In this document: piece after piece, positions 11,801 through 23,800 of the stretch | How positions within the stretch are numbered: position 1 is the first letter of the stretch | Layout: each line of letters starts with the position of its first letter | Assembly: GCA_948099385.1 (NCBI GenBank) | Contig: CANUEZ040000210.1 | Location: 565,501 to 629,500 of the forward strand | Source: Fasciola hepatica | Lineage: Eukaryota > Platyhelminthes > Trematoda > Plagiorchiida > Fasciolidae | Length of the DNA stretch: 64,000 bases | Direction of reading: 5' to 3' | Translations under genes and position numbers: made by a program | Notes under the pieces: generated by a model | Seen by the model: only the letters and a program-made list of their open reading frames with translations | The model's database searches: none | Told to the model about the DNA's origin: nothing

Positions 11801-12182
11801 TATACCGGTTATTCTGATCGCGAGCAACACGTAGCCCAATTGACGAATCCCAAAGTCAGAAGAAGATTTATTCGCTGATTCGACGGTACTAAATTTACAA
11901 ATAATACGCATACAAATTATCTACGAACCTCAACTTTACGGCCAAAACGTTTAGCGACGAAGATCAGAGTTTAGCAAAGGGCACTGCCAGATACGACTGT
12001 CACGGCAGTCCGAGTTCAAATCGAAAATCTGCCACAGCACGTGAGCAAAATATAAACAAATGTTCAAGTGTAGTGGTTGATGCGTGCTGTAATTGTTTGA
12101 GGGTCAAAAGGCAAGAAACATAGTCTCAACAATACAAGTATATGACAATGACTGGGGAGGATTTTCCCACCAGTGCTTTACA
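11801..12182 (-). repeat. BEL/Pao LTR, copy 2 (5' LTR of the minus-strand element)
   Basis: On the minus strand it begins TGTAAAGC (at 12182) and ends CCGGTATA (at 11801). It is 382 bp, the same length as copy 1. It directly precedes the gag leader of the minus-strand BEL/Pao element, so it is that element's 5' LTR. Substitutions against copy 1 are few apart from the first 20 or so bases. Confidence 0.85.
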
Positions 12183-13280
12183 TTGCTAGGACTCGCTCTG
12201 GAATATAAACAGGATGCTTTTCTTTCCACTCAAATAACTGAGACAACATTTGTGTACAATCCATCTGTGAACGCAACTTGAAGAGGGAATATATTGGAGA
12301 TTTCCAGCCGTACCACAAAGCGCAGCTTGTTTTTTTACCACGCATTCGGCCTCACACCATAATGTTGGGACGGGTGACATTTGAATGTTGTGTGTTGCTG
12401 GCATGTGGGCTGGCGTGTATTAGTACTTGCTCTTCGAACGACCCTGGAGAGACAGAATCCCAATGCCTGGCTACCCCTGACTCCGGATATCAGATGCTAA
12501 ATGGATCCCAGGAAAGGCCTGAAGAAGGGGCTGCAAGCCAAAATTTCTAACTTTTGCCAACAGTTAACGTCAGTGGAGTAGGTTAAAGACGGTTTGTGTT
12601 GAAAAAATGTCAGTCACCTCTACGTACCCGAGCGAGACCAATATCATACTAGCTAAGGGAGATAGGGGATCAAATGACCACAAGTGCAGCCGTCAAAAGC
12701 GTGCTCTTCAGGTGTCAGAAAACCTGTGACCCCTACAGCGACCAGACAAGCAATGGGCAGTTCTGTGTCTCAAAACGACACACAAACAGCCTAGAGCTAG
12801 GTATTATTAAGTTGTGTATCTACGCTAATTTTGGTAACGAACTTATACAAATTCGGTCATCTCCAGATCGCTGCAGCCGATTCCGCCTATAAAGGAACCT
12901 CTAAGTGAACCTACGATCTAATTGACGGCGTACCTTGCGCTCGTATCCATCAGCCTCATAAGAAGCATGCCCCCGTCAGCCGTCCGGGGGACCACGATAA
13001 GATGTCACTGTTCACTCGTTCCACCGGGGAGTGTTCACTAAAGTGCAAGCTGGACCAGAGGTCACCCGCAAAGTCCTCATCTAGGCGTAGCAGGAAAAAA
13101 CGTGCGAAATAATACAACAGGAGAGTTTCTTCATCTTCCTTGCCCCTACAGTCAACGGAAGAGCAGAACAAAACAAATGATCAGACCGCGAATGAGTAAA
13201 AGCCAAAAAAGGATTTTACCCCGGTCGGTCGGTACAATGCCCCAATTACGAAGTGTACGAAATGCTTTGTTTCTGGTTCC
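12183..13280. other. Region without recognised genes; one short signal-peptide-like ORF
   Basis: Plus-strand 12362-12550 is open for 62 codons. It starts MLGRVTFECCVLLACGLACI, a short basic N-terminus followed by a hydrophobic Cys/Leu-rich segment like a signal peptide, then an acidic polar tail ending at a stop. There is no downstream splice context I can verify and no family match. It could be a chance ORF or a first exon. Nothing else is seen in this interval. Confidence 0.25.
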
Positions 13281-13975
13281 CTAAATCGATTTGTAAAACT
13301 CTAAACGGTGAAACCGAAGGTTGAATTGGTTCAAAAATAAACATTGTCGACGACAAGATTTGGCCGATGTAAATGGCAGCCAGAAAGCTTCACTCACTGC
13401 AGCTCTAAGGTTTTGGGGAGTGTTATTTGAGGCGCTCGCTCGGGAACAATGATGGATGATGGAACAATTAGGGCACCGTCGTTGAGCGGTTTCTCTGATT
13501 TCAGGATATCGCAAAGTGCGCAACCTTAAGACGGTCGATGGATAAGGTCTCACGTTTACGTTTTCGGTCAATGAGGTGAACCCGATCGCGTCGCTCAAGT
13601 ACATCAAACAGATTTTCATAAGACCACAGTAGAGATGCCGTAACGGTATCCACACGTATGAAGACAGGCGAAAGTGGCAGGTCCTGCTGGAATGTAGGTC
13701 GATCGAGAGTGCGGCCGCGGCGAATGCATTTGCAAACGGCGCATCTGTGTAGCCCACTGTTGAGCGAATGAAGAACAACCGTCGTCTCTCACGCTGCCTA
13801 TGGTAAAGTAATCCCCGGGTAATCGAACAGTGTACCAAAACTTAATTCCACAGCTGAAGCGTTAATAGCAGGTTTATAAGTGGAAAGCGAACCTTAGAGA
13901 ACGATAGGAAACGCCTGCACCTAATTAGAGCTGCCAGCAGAGGTGAAAGAAGCATTGAGCTGTCTGTGAGAACGC

Positions 13976-14317
13976 TCAACCATACCGTTGGCTGTTGGGT
14001 GATATGCTGTCGTACGAGGACGGTGACAGCTTAAAATACGCAGTTCCTCCAGACAGGTGTGACTCAAATCGTGCGCCGCAGTCAGTAGTTAAAGTTTCAG
14101 GGCAACCATATAATGAAACCCAACGTTCCATAAAGGCAGATATTATAGTTGCTGTTCCTACATTGGTAATAGGAAATGCTTCTGGCCAACTGGTGATACG
14201 GCCGACCATAGTAAGAAAGTAGCGGAAACCTTTACAGGGGCTGACAGGACCAACGATATCTATGTGGGTGTGAGAAAACCGTGAAGACGCGACTGAAAAG
14301 TGGCCTAATGGAGCCAT
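13976..14317 (-). pseudogene. Ty3/gypsy integrase catalytic core (CsRn1/Boudicca type), decayed
   Basis: The minus-strand frame contains RFSHTHIDIVGPVSPCKGFR, with the first catalytic Asp in 'HxDIVGP', then SWPEAFPITNVGTATI and ERWVSLYGCPETLTTDCGAR, with the second Asp in TTD. The family pattern is 'RFxHxHxDIVGPLPPSxGxxYLLTxxDRFTRWPEAxPxxD ... GxPxxxTTDRGxQFES'. The downstream frame then breaks. Residues around 13820-13500 (minus) weakly continue into the integrase C-terminal region. Confidence 0.85.
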
Positions 14318-14553
14318 TGCACGTTTACTTACCTTCGATCGTTGGCATTGAACGCATGAACGAACCCAATTAGTAATATCATCTTACATACCGCGCCAGA
14401 CCGACATATCTGCAAATAGCTTGGTGGTGGCTCGAATGCCAGGATGGACTAAATTATGTGAAACGTCGAGTATTGTGCGGTACCAAGACAAGGGTACGGT
14501 AAAGCGTGGGTGTGGCAAGGTTGTGTCACACATTATCGAGCCCGCGGATCTGG

Positions 14554-14990
14554 CTAAACAAACCCCAAAGGTTTAAGTAATGTGGTCTGGCTTGGATCTC
14601 TGAGATCCAACCTCAAACGTCGAGCTTCAGCCAAAGCTTCGAGGCCTATGACCCGTGGCTGACTAGAAATAGCACCCACTCGAGAAAGGGCATCAGCCGC
14701 AACATTGTCGGTGCCAGGAATGTAACGAACATCACCGGAAAACTGTGCCACGAAGTTCAAATGACGCAAATCATGTGGCGAGCGTTTATCGGTTCGACTG
14801 TGAATCGCATACGTCAATAGTTTGTGATATGTAAAGATGACGAATTGCCTGCCTTCGAAGGTATGTCGGAAATGTCCAAAAGTACTGTAAACAGCAAGTT
14901 GTTCCTGACTAAACGTAGAATACTTGGTTTCAGGTAATGGGGGACAACGAGAGAAAAATGCTCGTGGTTTCCATTGTGATATAGATCACT
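14554..14990 (-). pseudogene. Ty3/gypsy RNase H end and linker, decayed
   Basis: The minus-strand frame 14817-14554 reads SPHDLRHLNFVAQFSGDVRY, then IPGTDNVAADALSRV. It matches 'SPRxxRHLDxIxQFTxDIRHxxGxxNVVADALSR', the end of RNase H and start of the integrase linker in CsRn1-like gypsy elements. Integrase zinc-finger sequence is expected at 14320-14550 but is broken. Confidence 0.85.
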
Positions 14991-14999
14991 GCTGTAGCA

Positions 15000-15990
15000 C
15001 GCCGATTATCGCTTTGTCAGAGGCACTGGCTGTTGTACTCGATTGAGCTTCGGCGTCGAAATAAACCAGCAAAGTAGCAAAAGCCAAAGCGTCTTCACCT
15101 GCATTGAAGGCAGTTTTAGCATCCTTGGGTAGTTCTATGAGACCACCTCGAGCGCCTGTAGGTAAATCTGTTAACGACTGCATCAACTGAGCACAGTTTG
15201 GGATGAAACCCCGATACTAGTTTACCATCCCGTTGAAACGACGAACTTCGGCTAGTGAGGTAGGTAACAAAAAGTCACGAAGGGCTTGTATCTTTTCTTT
15301 CAAGAGCCGAATACCACGTTCATCGATCATGTGGCCTAGAAACTCAACTGAATTTTGGCCAAAGACACTTTTGTCCGCATTGGCGGTTATACCATGTGCG
15401 ATCAAACGTCCAACAACTGATGTAGGTGTTGCTTGTGTACATCTCCAGGTTCACTTACTCCCAGCAGATCGTTTGTGTAGGCGAAAACAAAATCTAAACC
15501 CTTTATAACCTGGCCAACGAAACGCTGAAAGGTTTGTGCAGCGTTGCACAAACCAAATGGCACTCGCAGAAATTCGAAGAGACCAAAGGGTGTTGTTACC
15601 GCTAACTGAGGTGCATCCTCATGTACGATGGGAGTCTGGTAATAAGCACGTGCCAGATCTATTTTGGGGAAAGCACGAGGACCTTCCAGGTCGGTTAAGA
15701 TATCCCTATCTGGGACGGTAACATTATTAACAGCTCTATAATCTCCTCATGGTCGCCAACCTCCTAACTTCTTAGGGACCACGTGAAGTGATGAAGCCCA
15801 AGGACCACATGATGCACGAAAAATATATAATTCCAGCATGTGTTTGAACTCAGCCGGCGCAATTTCGAGCTTGTCTAGCGCAGACTGACATGTCCTAGCA
15901 AAATTAGAGGGCGTGAGATACCAAAGTGATGGGGGTATCTGAGAGGGGTGTCATCCCTGCAACGGTAGAATGTCACTGCCATTGGGGAAT
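15000..15990 (-). pseudogene. Ty3/gypsy reverse transcriptase, decayed and 5'-truncated
   Basis: Minus-strand frames between about 15960 and 15220 carry the gypsy RT blocks in order. They are an N-terminal PWASSLHVVPKK segment, a DYRAVNNVTVPD block, a PKIDLARAYYQ block with the first catalytic Asp, a TPFGLFEFLRVPFGLCNA block, and an FVFAYTNDLL block in which the YxDD motif reads YTND. At 15405-15217 follows VEFLGHMIDERGI. The YxDD change alone would inactivate it. No gag or protease is seen above 15990. With the integrase at 13976-14317 this forms one element of about 2.5 kb. No LTRs were identified. Confidence 0.85.
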
Positions 15991-15999
15991 CCTCCTTCC

Positions 16000-16440
16000 T
16001 CTTAGCTTCCATTATTCACTCAGCTCTCACCTGTAGCTCGGCGAAGCTGAAGCAAGAATCAGCTGCCACACCCCGGCAGATCGATCTACGCGCGGGCTAA
16101 AGCAGGTTGAGGGTAACCGAGTTCTAAAAACCTAGGTAAAGTAGTGTTCGGCATGCAAACACAGAAGCACCTGAAAGGGTGGAGAAGAACTACTGACCCA
16201 GAGGCCGCCAAGGAAAACAGTCCAATCTATCCGACCCGGTATCCAGAAGAAGTGAATGAGCCGCACAACAAGCCACTGGCCCATCTGCAACAGCCATGCT
16301 GCCTCCATTGCTGCACTTGGGCGCGGAAGGGCTGGAGGAGAATCCTCGAACGAAAAGGCTGGACGAGGTACCGTCGACTTACCTCCATCTCCAGACTAGG
16401 CTTCCGGGTAGTGCTTCATGCCCCTCCTATCTTGCACTGT
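16000..16440. other. Unassigned interval between gypsy pol and LINE-F
   Basis: An open plus-strand frame (16144-16443) has no recognisable domain and lies beside repeat sequence. I see no gene here. Confidence 0.3.
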
Positions 16441-17177
16441 TAGGCTGGCTCCACCAGTTCCCCACTGCCTTTACCCACGCTATTGCTACTGGTTATGGCC
16501 ATTCGCACGTCCTACTGCCTCCCAACCTGCTCTAGGGGTCAATTGCATCGATGAGTTACTGTTTTGTCTTTTTACTTTCCCTCCCCGCCGACAGCTGATC
16601 CTTAAATGTGACATAGCCAGACCTCTCTTTTCTATGGCATTTCCTTTTCCAGCGATTCTCAGCGGCGTTTAACCGATTCGGGCACTGTACTAATCATTTC
16701 CGCCACGGGTGAACTTGGATAATAAATCCATACGGCCGTCCACCTACAGCGGTTCCAGTTAGCTGTGCTGTCCAACGTCTCTCAGAACATGGTCAATCGA
16801 TCCTGGAGCGTACTTCCTTTTCGTGGTTACTCTGCCCCCTGTATAACCATCAACATTCATTCGTGCCAATCCAAAAGGCGCGGGGCTCGGTCAAATCCAC
16901 CGCTTCGGCAGGCGGACTTCTGGCGTGAGGGCAGTTCGCAACATGTGCGAGCGCCATTAGGTCGGTGGATCACACCTCCCGTGTTCACTTTGTGAAGTGT
17001 TTTCCGAGTTGGGTCCCCAGGACACCGTCAACCCTAACCACCAGTTCCGGTCGCAGATCTGAAGTTACAACTTACCTTGCCTTGCCACATCCAATTATGT
17101 CGGTTGCTGATCAAAAGCTTCCACCGTTCTTTTTCTGCCACCGTTTGCTTACCAGTGGTTCTTGTCATCACCGTTAC
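16440..17177 (+). repeat. LINE-F, first part: 3' UTR of a CR1-like LINE
   Basis: From about 16560 onward the plus strand aligns with the 3' UTR of LINE-1 (about 37430-37995). Shared blocks include GGATAATAxATxCATACGG-like sequence, ATCCACCG, GTGCGAGCGC, GGTGGATCACACCTCC and a CACTT-loop-AAGTG hairpin at 16986-16999. The part before 16560 is similar in composition only. The match breaks at 17177, where the (AAT)n tail of LINE-G begins, and resumes at about 24911. LINE-F was therefore split by LINE-G. It has no coding capacity here. Confidence 0.75.
16986..16999 (+). other. Hairpin in LINE-F 3' UTR
   Basis: CACTT, a TGTG loop, then AAGTG followed by TTTT. The same stem with different loop bases occurs in LINE-1 (37810-37823) and LINE-E (47559-47572). 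Confidence 0.6.
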
Positions 17178-17225
17178 AATAATAATAATAGTAGTATTAA
17201 TAATAATAATGATAATAATAATAAT
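17178..17225 (-). repeat. (ATT)n tail of LINE-G
   Basis: On the plus strand this is a run of AAT units with a few interruptions. On the minus strand it is (ATT)n directly after GAAATGAACC. That matches the LINE-1 3' end, where GAAATAAACC is followed by ATTATTATATT. Confidence 0.75.
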
Positions 17226-20200
17226 GGTTCATTTCTAGACCTCAGCCAAGAGGTGCGCATAAGAGTATGATCAAGGTGTTTGCCGTCACTCAGTGAGACA
17301 GAAAATTACAAATTTTCAGGGGAGGAGTCGGCTACTTTAGCAAGCAAGAGAATAAAGCTAGATCTAGTTTAAATGAACTACTGCGACAATAGCTTAGGCG
17401 GCAAATGCAACTTGGGTTCGATTTCATCATCGGCAGTAGTCAGGAACCAGCAGGATGCGGATTTGTTGAAACGGAAGTAGTCGCACGATGCAGAAGTTAC
17501 GTTATACGCAGGGACGATTCAGAGGCGACGAAGGATGCCTATCCAAGTCCGTTGGACGAAGTAAACGGGGAGACGCTGCAAAATGACGCTCAAAGGAACA
17601 TTTACGAACGGGAAAAGAGTCAGGACACTGTGAACAGGGTGAGAAGATTACCAGGAGTAATGGCTATCATACTGTGGTGTGAATCCGCGACTGGCAGGAG
17701 AAGAATGGTGTCCCACGATATGAAGAATGGATTACGAAGAGGAATGCTGCCAAAGAAGAACAAAAACTGAAACAGAGAAAAAGGTAAAGGTTTTCGTCAG
17801 GACTAAGCCTGATTACTCCTAGTGGCGAATATATATTACTTTATCGCGTCTTATGGGGCTTTCCTGCATCCGAACTAGGCACTATAAGCGAGAATGTCTT
17901 ACAGTATCTTGATTTCACCCTTTGTTGAGATCGGTTCCACTGCATGGTTGCTAGTCACCCAAAACTGACAAAGCGAGGTCTCGGCCGGATATAATATATC
18001 AGCGGGTGACAGCCATAGGTAATGCGTATGACATTGTCAATGTGGTCCTCTTTCGGCTCAAGAGATATTTTGCCAAGGCAGGAGGATTACCAATAATTGG
18101 ATGAAGCGAACAGGTGAACCTGGTGAGCCAAGTCGGTAGCAAACGGTAAACACTGGTTGCTAGTGCCGTGATAGTTGGTGTGCGGCCCGTAGATGCACAG
18201 GCTCGGAAAGAGACTTCAATGAAGGACCAACTGTCAGACTCCAGTAAGTCCAACAGTAAGCTGTCGGAGGAGTTCATATGCCTTTCTTTTAGCTTGCGAT
18301 CAAGTTGGCCAGCGAACGGGGGCTGTAGTAGATGCTCAGCCGACACGTGTCAGGCCGCACTGTTTGGTCTTTAGGTATGAAAAATGACTTGGTAGGATCA
18401 CCTAGGGTTTTTGCCGGGCGTTGTGATAGGTAAAACAGTATTCAGTGGGACCTGAAATAGATGGAGGGGGAGAGCGGCAGTCTAGAAGAGGTTCTAGTTG
18501 AGAATTATAAGAAACGTTTTGCCGATCGATTAGCTTGGGTGTGATATGATAAAAGGGATGGAGGAGCTTCATCGGAGGGAGTATGTGGAAAACTAGCACG
18601 CTATCATCCGACTTAGGCAGCTCAGAAGAACCAATGGTATAATTGGCGAACCGAGAGTGCAGCAGTTGGGTATTTACTGGTTGAGTGCTACTGACTGGCT
18701 TCCGGCGTTTTTTTGCGTGTTGATTTAAGCACTAACCTAAACGGTGGGTTGGGTGCCAGGACGAGTAAAACGTCGCCTTTTGCAAAAATGCGGAAAGACC
18801 GCTGGGAATGGGAAATATGAACAGTTCTCCATGTTCAGTTTTGTGGGCATTAATGAGACGGATATCGGTCATCCGCTGCCTCGACTTGCTACTCGGGCCA
18901 GTTGGCTTAAAGTCTGGTCTACTGTAGTGATTGTGGTTGGCGGGGGCAAACTAGGTGTACTGAGAAACTAGGTGGCAGTTTGTATAACTGGTCTGAGGGG
19001 CATCTGACGAGTGCAGCCTTGGGGCATTTACATGTCTGATGCTGCTGGCTAGTGTCGGGTGTTGGTTGCTGTTATGCAGGGCTGGAACTCTCAAAGTGGC
19101 TTGGATGCTAGGACATCGAAAAGGCCGCATTTCAACAAAGTTGACGGAAGATAAAGGTGCACGAATGAAGAAGGCGAGTGGTTTTCACCAAGTTCTTTTT
19201 ATTCTCGGGCCTCACTGAGGTTAGTGTTAGTCGTCAGGAGCAACGACATGCTCTCCAGACCACTGGGTCGAAAGTCGAGGCCAGTGTAGCGATTGTAGTT
19301 GATGTCGACATGTTTGCTAGGTGTGCTTGGGGAGGACATGAGTTGGTTAAAACTTACAGTGAGAGGTGGATAAGAATATGTGGAGAGTCCAGTGCGCTGT
19401 CACCACAGTCAGTCTCACGAATAAGAACGAAAGGCTTGTTGAGCGAACAAAGGCAAACTGAGGTTTCCCCTTTCGCAGGATCAGATATGAGCTGATGGGA
19501 GACATACCCATAAATGAAGGTTGCACACTTTTTTGCAGCCCGATATCGGCGGTATTTGGAGATCAAATCGATCCCACCAGGTCTTTTTTGTTTTCCACTT
19601 ATTTTTTGCTTTCTCTTCTATAGAAAACGTTCAAACGCGGCTAATCAGCATGTGTTCTATTCGGTCTCACAGCGAAATACCAGTGTAATACACTCTATTG
19701 AAAGGACACAAAAGATGTAAACCGGTTGACCGATGCGGAGATGTGTTCCTTATATCGTGGCTCCGAAAAGATATCGATATGGGAAATACTTCCAACGAAA
19801 ACGGACGCGACTGTCAAGCAGAAAGTGAGCCGCGACCGGGCATAGTCGGCGAAAAACCGAAAATAAAAGTGATTAGAAATGACGTCGGCGGAAACCCCGG
19901 AAAAGTCAGTCCAGTAAAAAGCAAGCCACCGAAACAATCAGTGAGGTTTATGTCAAACGTCAGAAAGGATGGTAGAAAAAATAAATCAAAAGTGGCCTCC
20001 AGAAAACGGTTGTTTTCTCGTAGCGATTGAGGTCACCACACCTTTGTTTCCCAAAGGAGTGGTGGATGAGCGCGTATAGGAGCTTTCCATAGCCTCACAG
20101 CCCCATTGTAACTTTACACGTATTTTTTTTTGCAGATGCTAGGGGTGGTCTGTTTTCCTAAAGTCTGGACATCGTTATGGTATGGGTGCTGTTGATGTCA

Positions 20201-20888
20201 GGGGTTTTGCTAGAGTGGGCTGGAAAAATTCAAGGTGGGACTAAGCAAGCACGCGGAGTGGGGCAAAGAATGTTGTTAAGCACAGACGAGCGCGCGTGTA
20301 TCAGTCTTGTACACACCAAATCGTTCCTAAGATTATCAGAGACCATTCCGGGCTAGCTGATGTAAACAAGGTTAGCAGTACTGACGGGAAATAAAATGGC
20401 GCATAAAAGGAAAGTTGGTAGTTGAAGGTAGATGGTAGGTTCAGAAATGAGACGGGAGATTAGACCAGAGAGTAGTTATTAGAAGGTGGACATCTGAGAT
20501 TCTCGAAGAAGATAATTGAGGGAAGTGCCATGAAGCCGGATATAAAACCCAGGCGGGTGGTGGTAGCCAATCTGAATGGGAACGGAGTAAAAAGATCAAG
20601 TAAATTGGTGGATGGCGGTAATTAGTGCCCTTGGACCCAAAACCAAAACTTCATTTTCTGGGGAGATATCAAAGGCTTACAGCCTTAGGCTGCTTGGCAG
20701 TATAACAAGAACGTTGTCTAAAATTAGAAGAGGCTAGCGCTAAACTAGGCGTAGGTACAAAAGGCAACGAACCGTAGCTTCTTTAACGTAGAATATGTGC
20801 AGTATAAGGCAACGGAAAATATTTGACATGACTTTTGTCATCGGGCGGGTAATGAAAGTTCTAGGACACAGTGCCGCAACACTAGTAG
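17226..20888 (-). repeat. LINE-G long 3' UTR
   Basis: No coding domain appears on either strand between the C-terminal ORF2 block (ending about 20889) and the terminal hairpin and tail. Short open frames here (for example near 17999-18346, 18744-18971 and 19178-19495) show no family. The sequence is therefore best read as the LINE-G 3' UTR of about 3.6 kb, longer than that of LINE-1 (about 2.6 kb). It may hold further insertions I cannot resolve. Confidence 0.5.
17239..17254 (-). other. 3'-terminal hairpin of LINE-G
   Basis: ACCTC and GAGGT pair around a 6-nt loop, about 14 bases before the (ATT)n tail on the minus strand. LINE-1 and LINE-D have a TTCGG/CCGAA stem with a 6-nt loop at the equivalent place. 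Position and shape are kept while the stem bases differ. Confidence 0.55.
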
Positions 20889-23800
20889 TCAAACCCGATT
20901 CCTTAGGCCAGATCTTCGGTGACTTTGTGGCCAGCAAGTAGAAGCACGTTGGAAACAATCAAGACGTGATCCCGTGAGCCTACGAACCAAAAGACAGAGA
21001 CTGTTGTGGATGTTTATCGGGAGTTTATTCCATAAACTCGAGTATTTTATAAGGGGAAAGTTAGATATCAAAGCCAATTTTGGTCTAAAAATAGAGAGCA
21101 CTGGTGAGCGGTGGTGTACAGTGCAATTCGTGGAGGAGGTGAGACGAATAGGCTAAGTGCACAAGAAGGCCATACGGTGGTATAGCTTAAACAGGAAACA
21201 TAGATTAAGCCCCATGAAAGGCAGCAATGGGGGGTCAAGAACGAGTAACACTCATCGATCCTTATAACCCGGACTGGAGGAAAATCACACGAAATGTTTG
21301 GTAAATTAGCGTTACTCTGACTTCACGGAAATGCGGACAAATTTCGTCATTTTGGTGAAGATAGTGCGGCAGTATTCAGGGCAAGGCCTTGTGTGAAACT
21401 CGTGTGTGAGAGGTTTGCGATCTTGTGGCCCGAAAGTTCTGGAGGTGAAAACGATGGTTCTTCTCTCCCGACAATCTGGAGTAGAACATACTCAGAAAAC
21501 TTCAGGCTGCAAGGGTGATGAAGACAAAGGTCTCGAACCAACAGGTTGTACGAAATGGGCAGATAGTGGTTAAGCAGAGTTCCGGGGGCCACTAGACATC
21601 TGAAGGCTATATAGCTTCTCTTAGAGGTTGAGAAGCTCATACTTAAAGAATAGCTCCAGTCTCCGAGTCGCTTAAAATTACTAGAAATTCCCTCCAGCAT
21701 AGTGTCGAAATTCCGACGTGGAAACCCATAGACACTCCTAATGTCATCAGCGAAAACGAATGGAGTACGGTGGAGCAAAATGGGAAATACATCATTTACG
21801 TAGATGAGACAAAACAAGGGACAGGATACACCCTCTTTTATAATCCTACAGGTGACTGGAGCGGATTGCAAGTAGAATCCATCAATGGAAACCACTTGTG
21901 AGCTGTTTGATGGACATGATTTTTTAGCCATGACGGAGTGGGCCCGGAAAAGCCATGGGCTTTGGGTTTGGTTAGTAGTAAAGAGCGGGTGACACGATCA
22001 GTTGCCTCTGTCACCTCGAGGTATATATTGATGGTAGATTTACTGTCGTCGGCGGCTGCTTTTATGGGATTGAAAAAAGCCGTACTGGCGAGTGAAGCAT
22101 GAAACCGACTTTAAGAAGCCTTACCGTCCACTATAAATTATATTGTGAGACAACAGGAAGTCAGATATCCGCTTTTTGATGTGGTTTTCTATCAACCTAG
22201 AGGCAATTGGAGTGTGGATGATGGGGCCGTAGTTTGAGGGGTCATGTATTGGTCACTTCTTATGAACTAGGAGGATGACCGTAGTGCTCAACTGTGAGGG
22301 AAATATACCAGACTTGATGGATAGATTGTAGACCTTCAATAGAAGGGCTGCGACATCGGTTCCTCCAAGAGGTAGAAGTGTTTGTGGAACACCATGATGG
22401 CTACAGTGTGAGGAATTCCGGACGAGGGTAAGCAGGTTAGTCACCTCAGTTAGAGTAAATTCCATATCAGATAGTGCATGCTGAGTGAAGGAGTCTTTGC
22501 ATTGGGGTTAAGTGAGGGGTCCGTAGTCACGGAAGCAGCAAAGTAGGAATCAAGCACCTAGGCTGTCGTCAAAGGTGAAGTGATGTGATCACTGTTTGCT
22601 GAGGTTGGAGAGGAGATACCAGCGGGTTTGCTCTGATTTCTGTTCTTCAGTAGGCATGGCAACTTTGAGGAAGTATCATGACATTGCATGGCAGATACTT
22701 CCCGTTTTCTGGGCATATCGTCGCTCTAGTTTCTGATTGCTACCGAGAGACTTCGTAGCAGCGAGAATGACGGTAAGTCAATAAAAATGTGATATACCTT
22801 CTGCAGTCTTGGACATTTGTTTAGTTTTAGGGTCAGGACCAAACTATAGACTTGGTTTGATGTGAGACCATTTGTAGTGATTGCGGACAGCAGGTTGGAT
22901 AAGTTAGAATATAATAAATCAGTAGCCAGCTGAGAGCCACTTTGCAGGAAGAAGTATTCCCGGTCTAACGATCAAAGCTGGCAGATAACAAAGCTTCAGT
23001 TGTCTGTTGAAGAGAGATGATAGGGTGGGCGGGACTCGTCAAAGGGTCGCGGAACCGCGAAGGAGCGGAACGCCTCTCTGTGGTCGCTTCCCGGGAAGAG
23101 GTCGAGAGTATTAACTGAAACATTGGATAGACCAACGGTGAACTACGGATCAAGGATGTTCTTTCCTCTGGTTAAGACAGTTACATGTTGGATCCAGCGC
23201 CCCACACTGATGCGTGAAATAGAGTCTAATAAGTAGATTGGGGTAGATGGGGTATTCAAACAAATGCTAGGCTCATTGAAGTCCCCAGCCATGACCCTTG
23301 GGGAACAGACCACCAATGAAAGACAAGTGGATGCGTCAGTGATCTCGGTAAGACCCACAGAGTTGGAGTCAGGTGGCCGATAGATGCGACCACCGTGAAG
23401 AAGTGAGTTAGGTAAGAGAATCGTTAGCCAAAGAGAATCCTGAGCTGCAACGGGAGTTGTGTGCGAGATTGGAAGAACCGCCAGAGTGTTTTTGACATAA
23501 ATTGAACAGCCTCCCCATGACGAGGCCTGTTCCTTCGGAAAGTCTGGTAATTAACTAGAAAGGTATGATCTGACGAGAAGGAATCCATTATCCATTTTTC
23601 ATTTACGATGTTAATATCAAGGTCGAAGGTCTGAGCAATGCCGCGGACAGTTATAGTTTAGTTCAGTTTTGAACAGCAATTCGTGAATATGATTAAAAAA
23701 GATGATTCTGGTTTTCATGGAGAGGATACCCAATTTGGTAGTGATGACGACGGTGGTTATTCCAGTGAAGATTACTGCGGGGATGGAAGAGAGAGATCAG

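Larger units (their letters stand above)
6577..12182 (-). mobile_element. BEL/Pao LTR retrotransposon, decayed, with 5' LTR
   Basis: The gene order LTR - gag - protease - RT - RNase H - integrase - DUF5641, all on the minus strand, identifies a BEL/Pao element. Flatworm genomes carry this superfamily (for example Sinbad in Schistosoma). The 5' LTR is 11801-12182. All coding blocks contain stops and frameshifts. The 3' LTR in matching orientation is missing; an LTR of the same family lies at 5139-5520 in the opposite orientation. A polyprotein was not reconstructed. Confidence 0.85.

Noticed and set aside
16144..16443. Plus-strand ORF of 99 codons beside the gypsy remnant
   Set aside because: No domain, and it sits next to truncated repeat sequence; a chance frame is more likely.
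18860..20240. Possible tandem repeats (similar AAAGTC...GTAGT-GATTGT-like stretches near 18.9, 19.3 and 20.2 kb)
   Set aside because: Similarity is short and patchy by eye; a dot plot would be needed to support a repeat unit.
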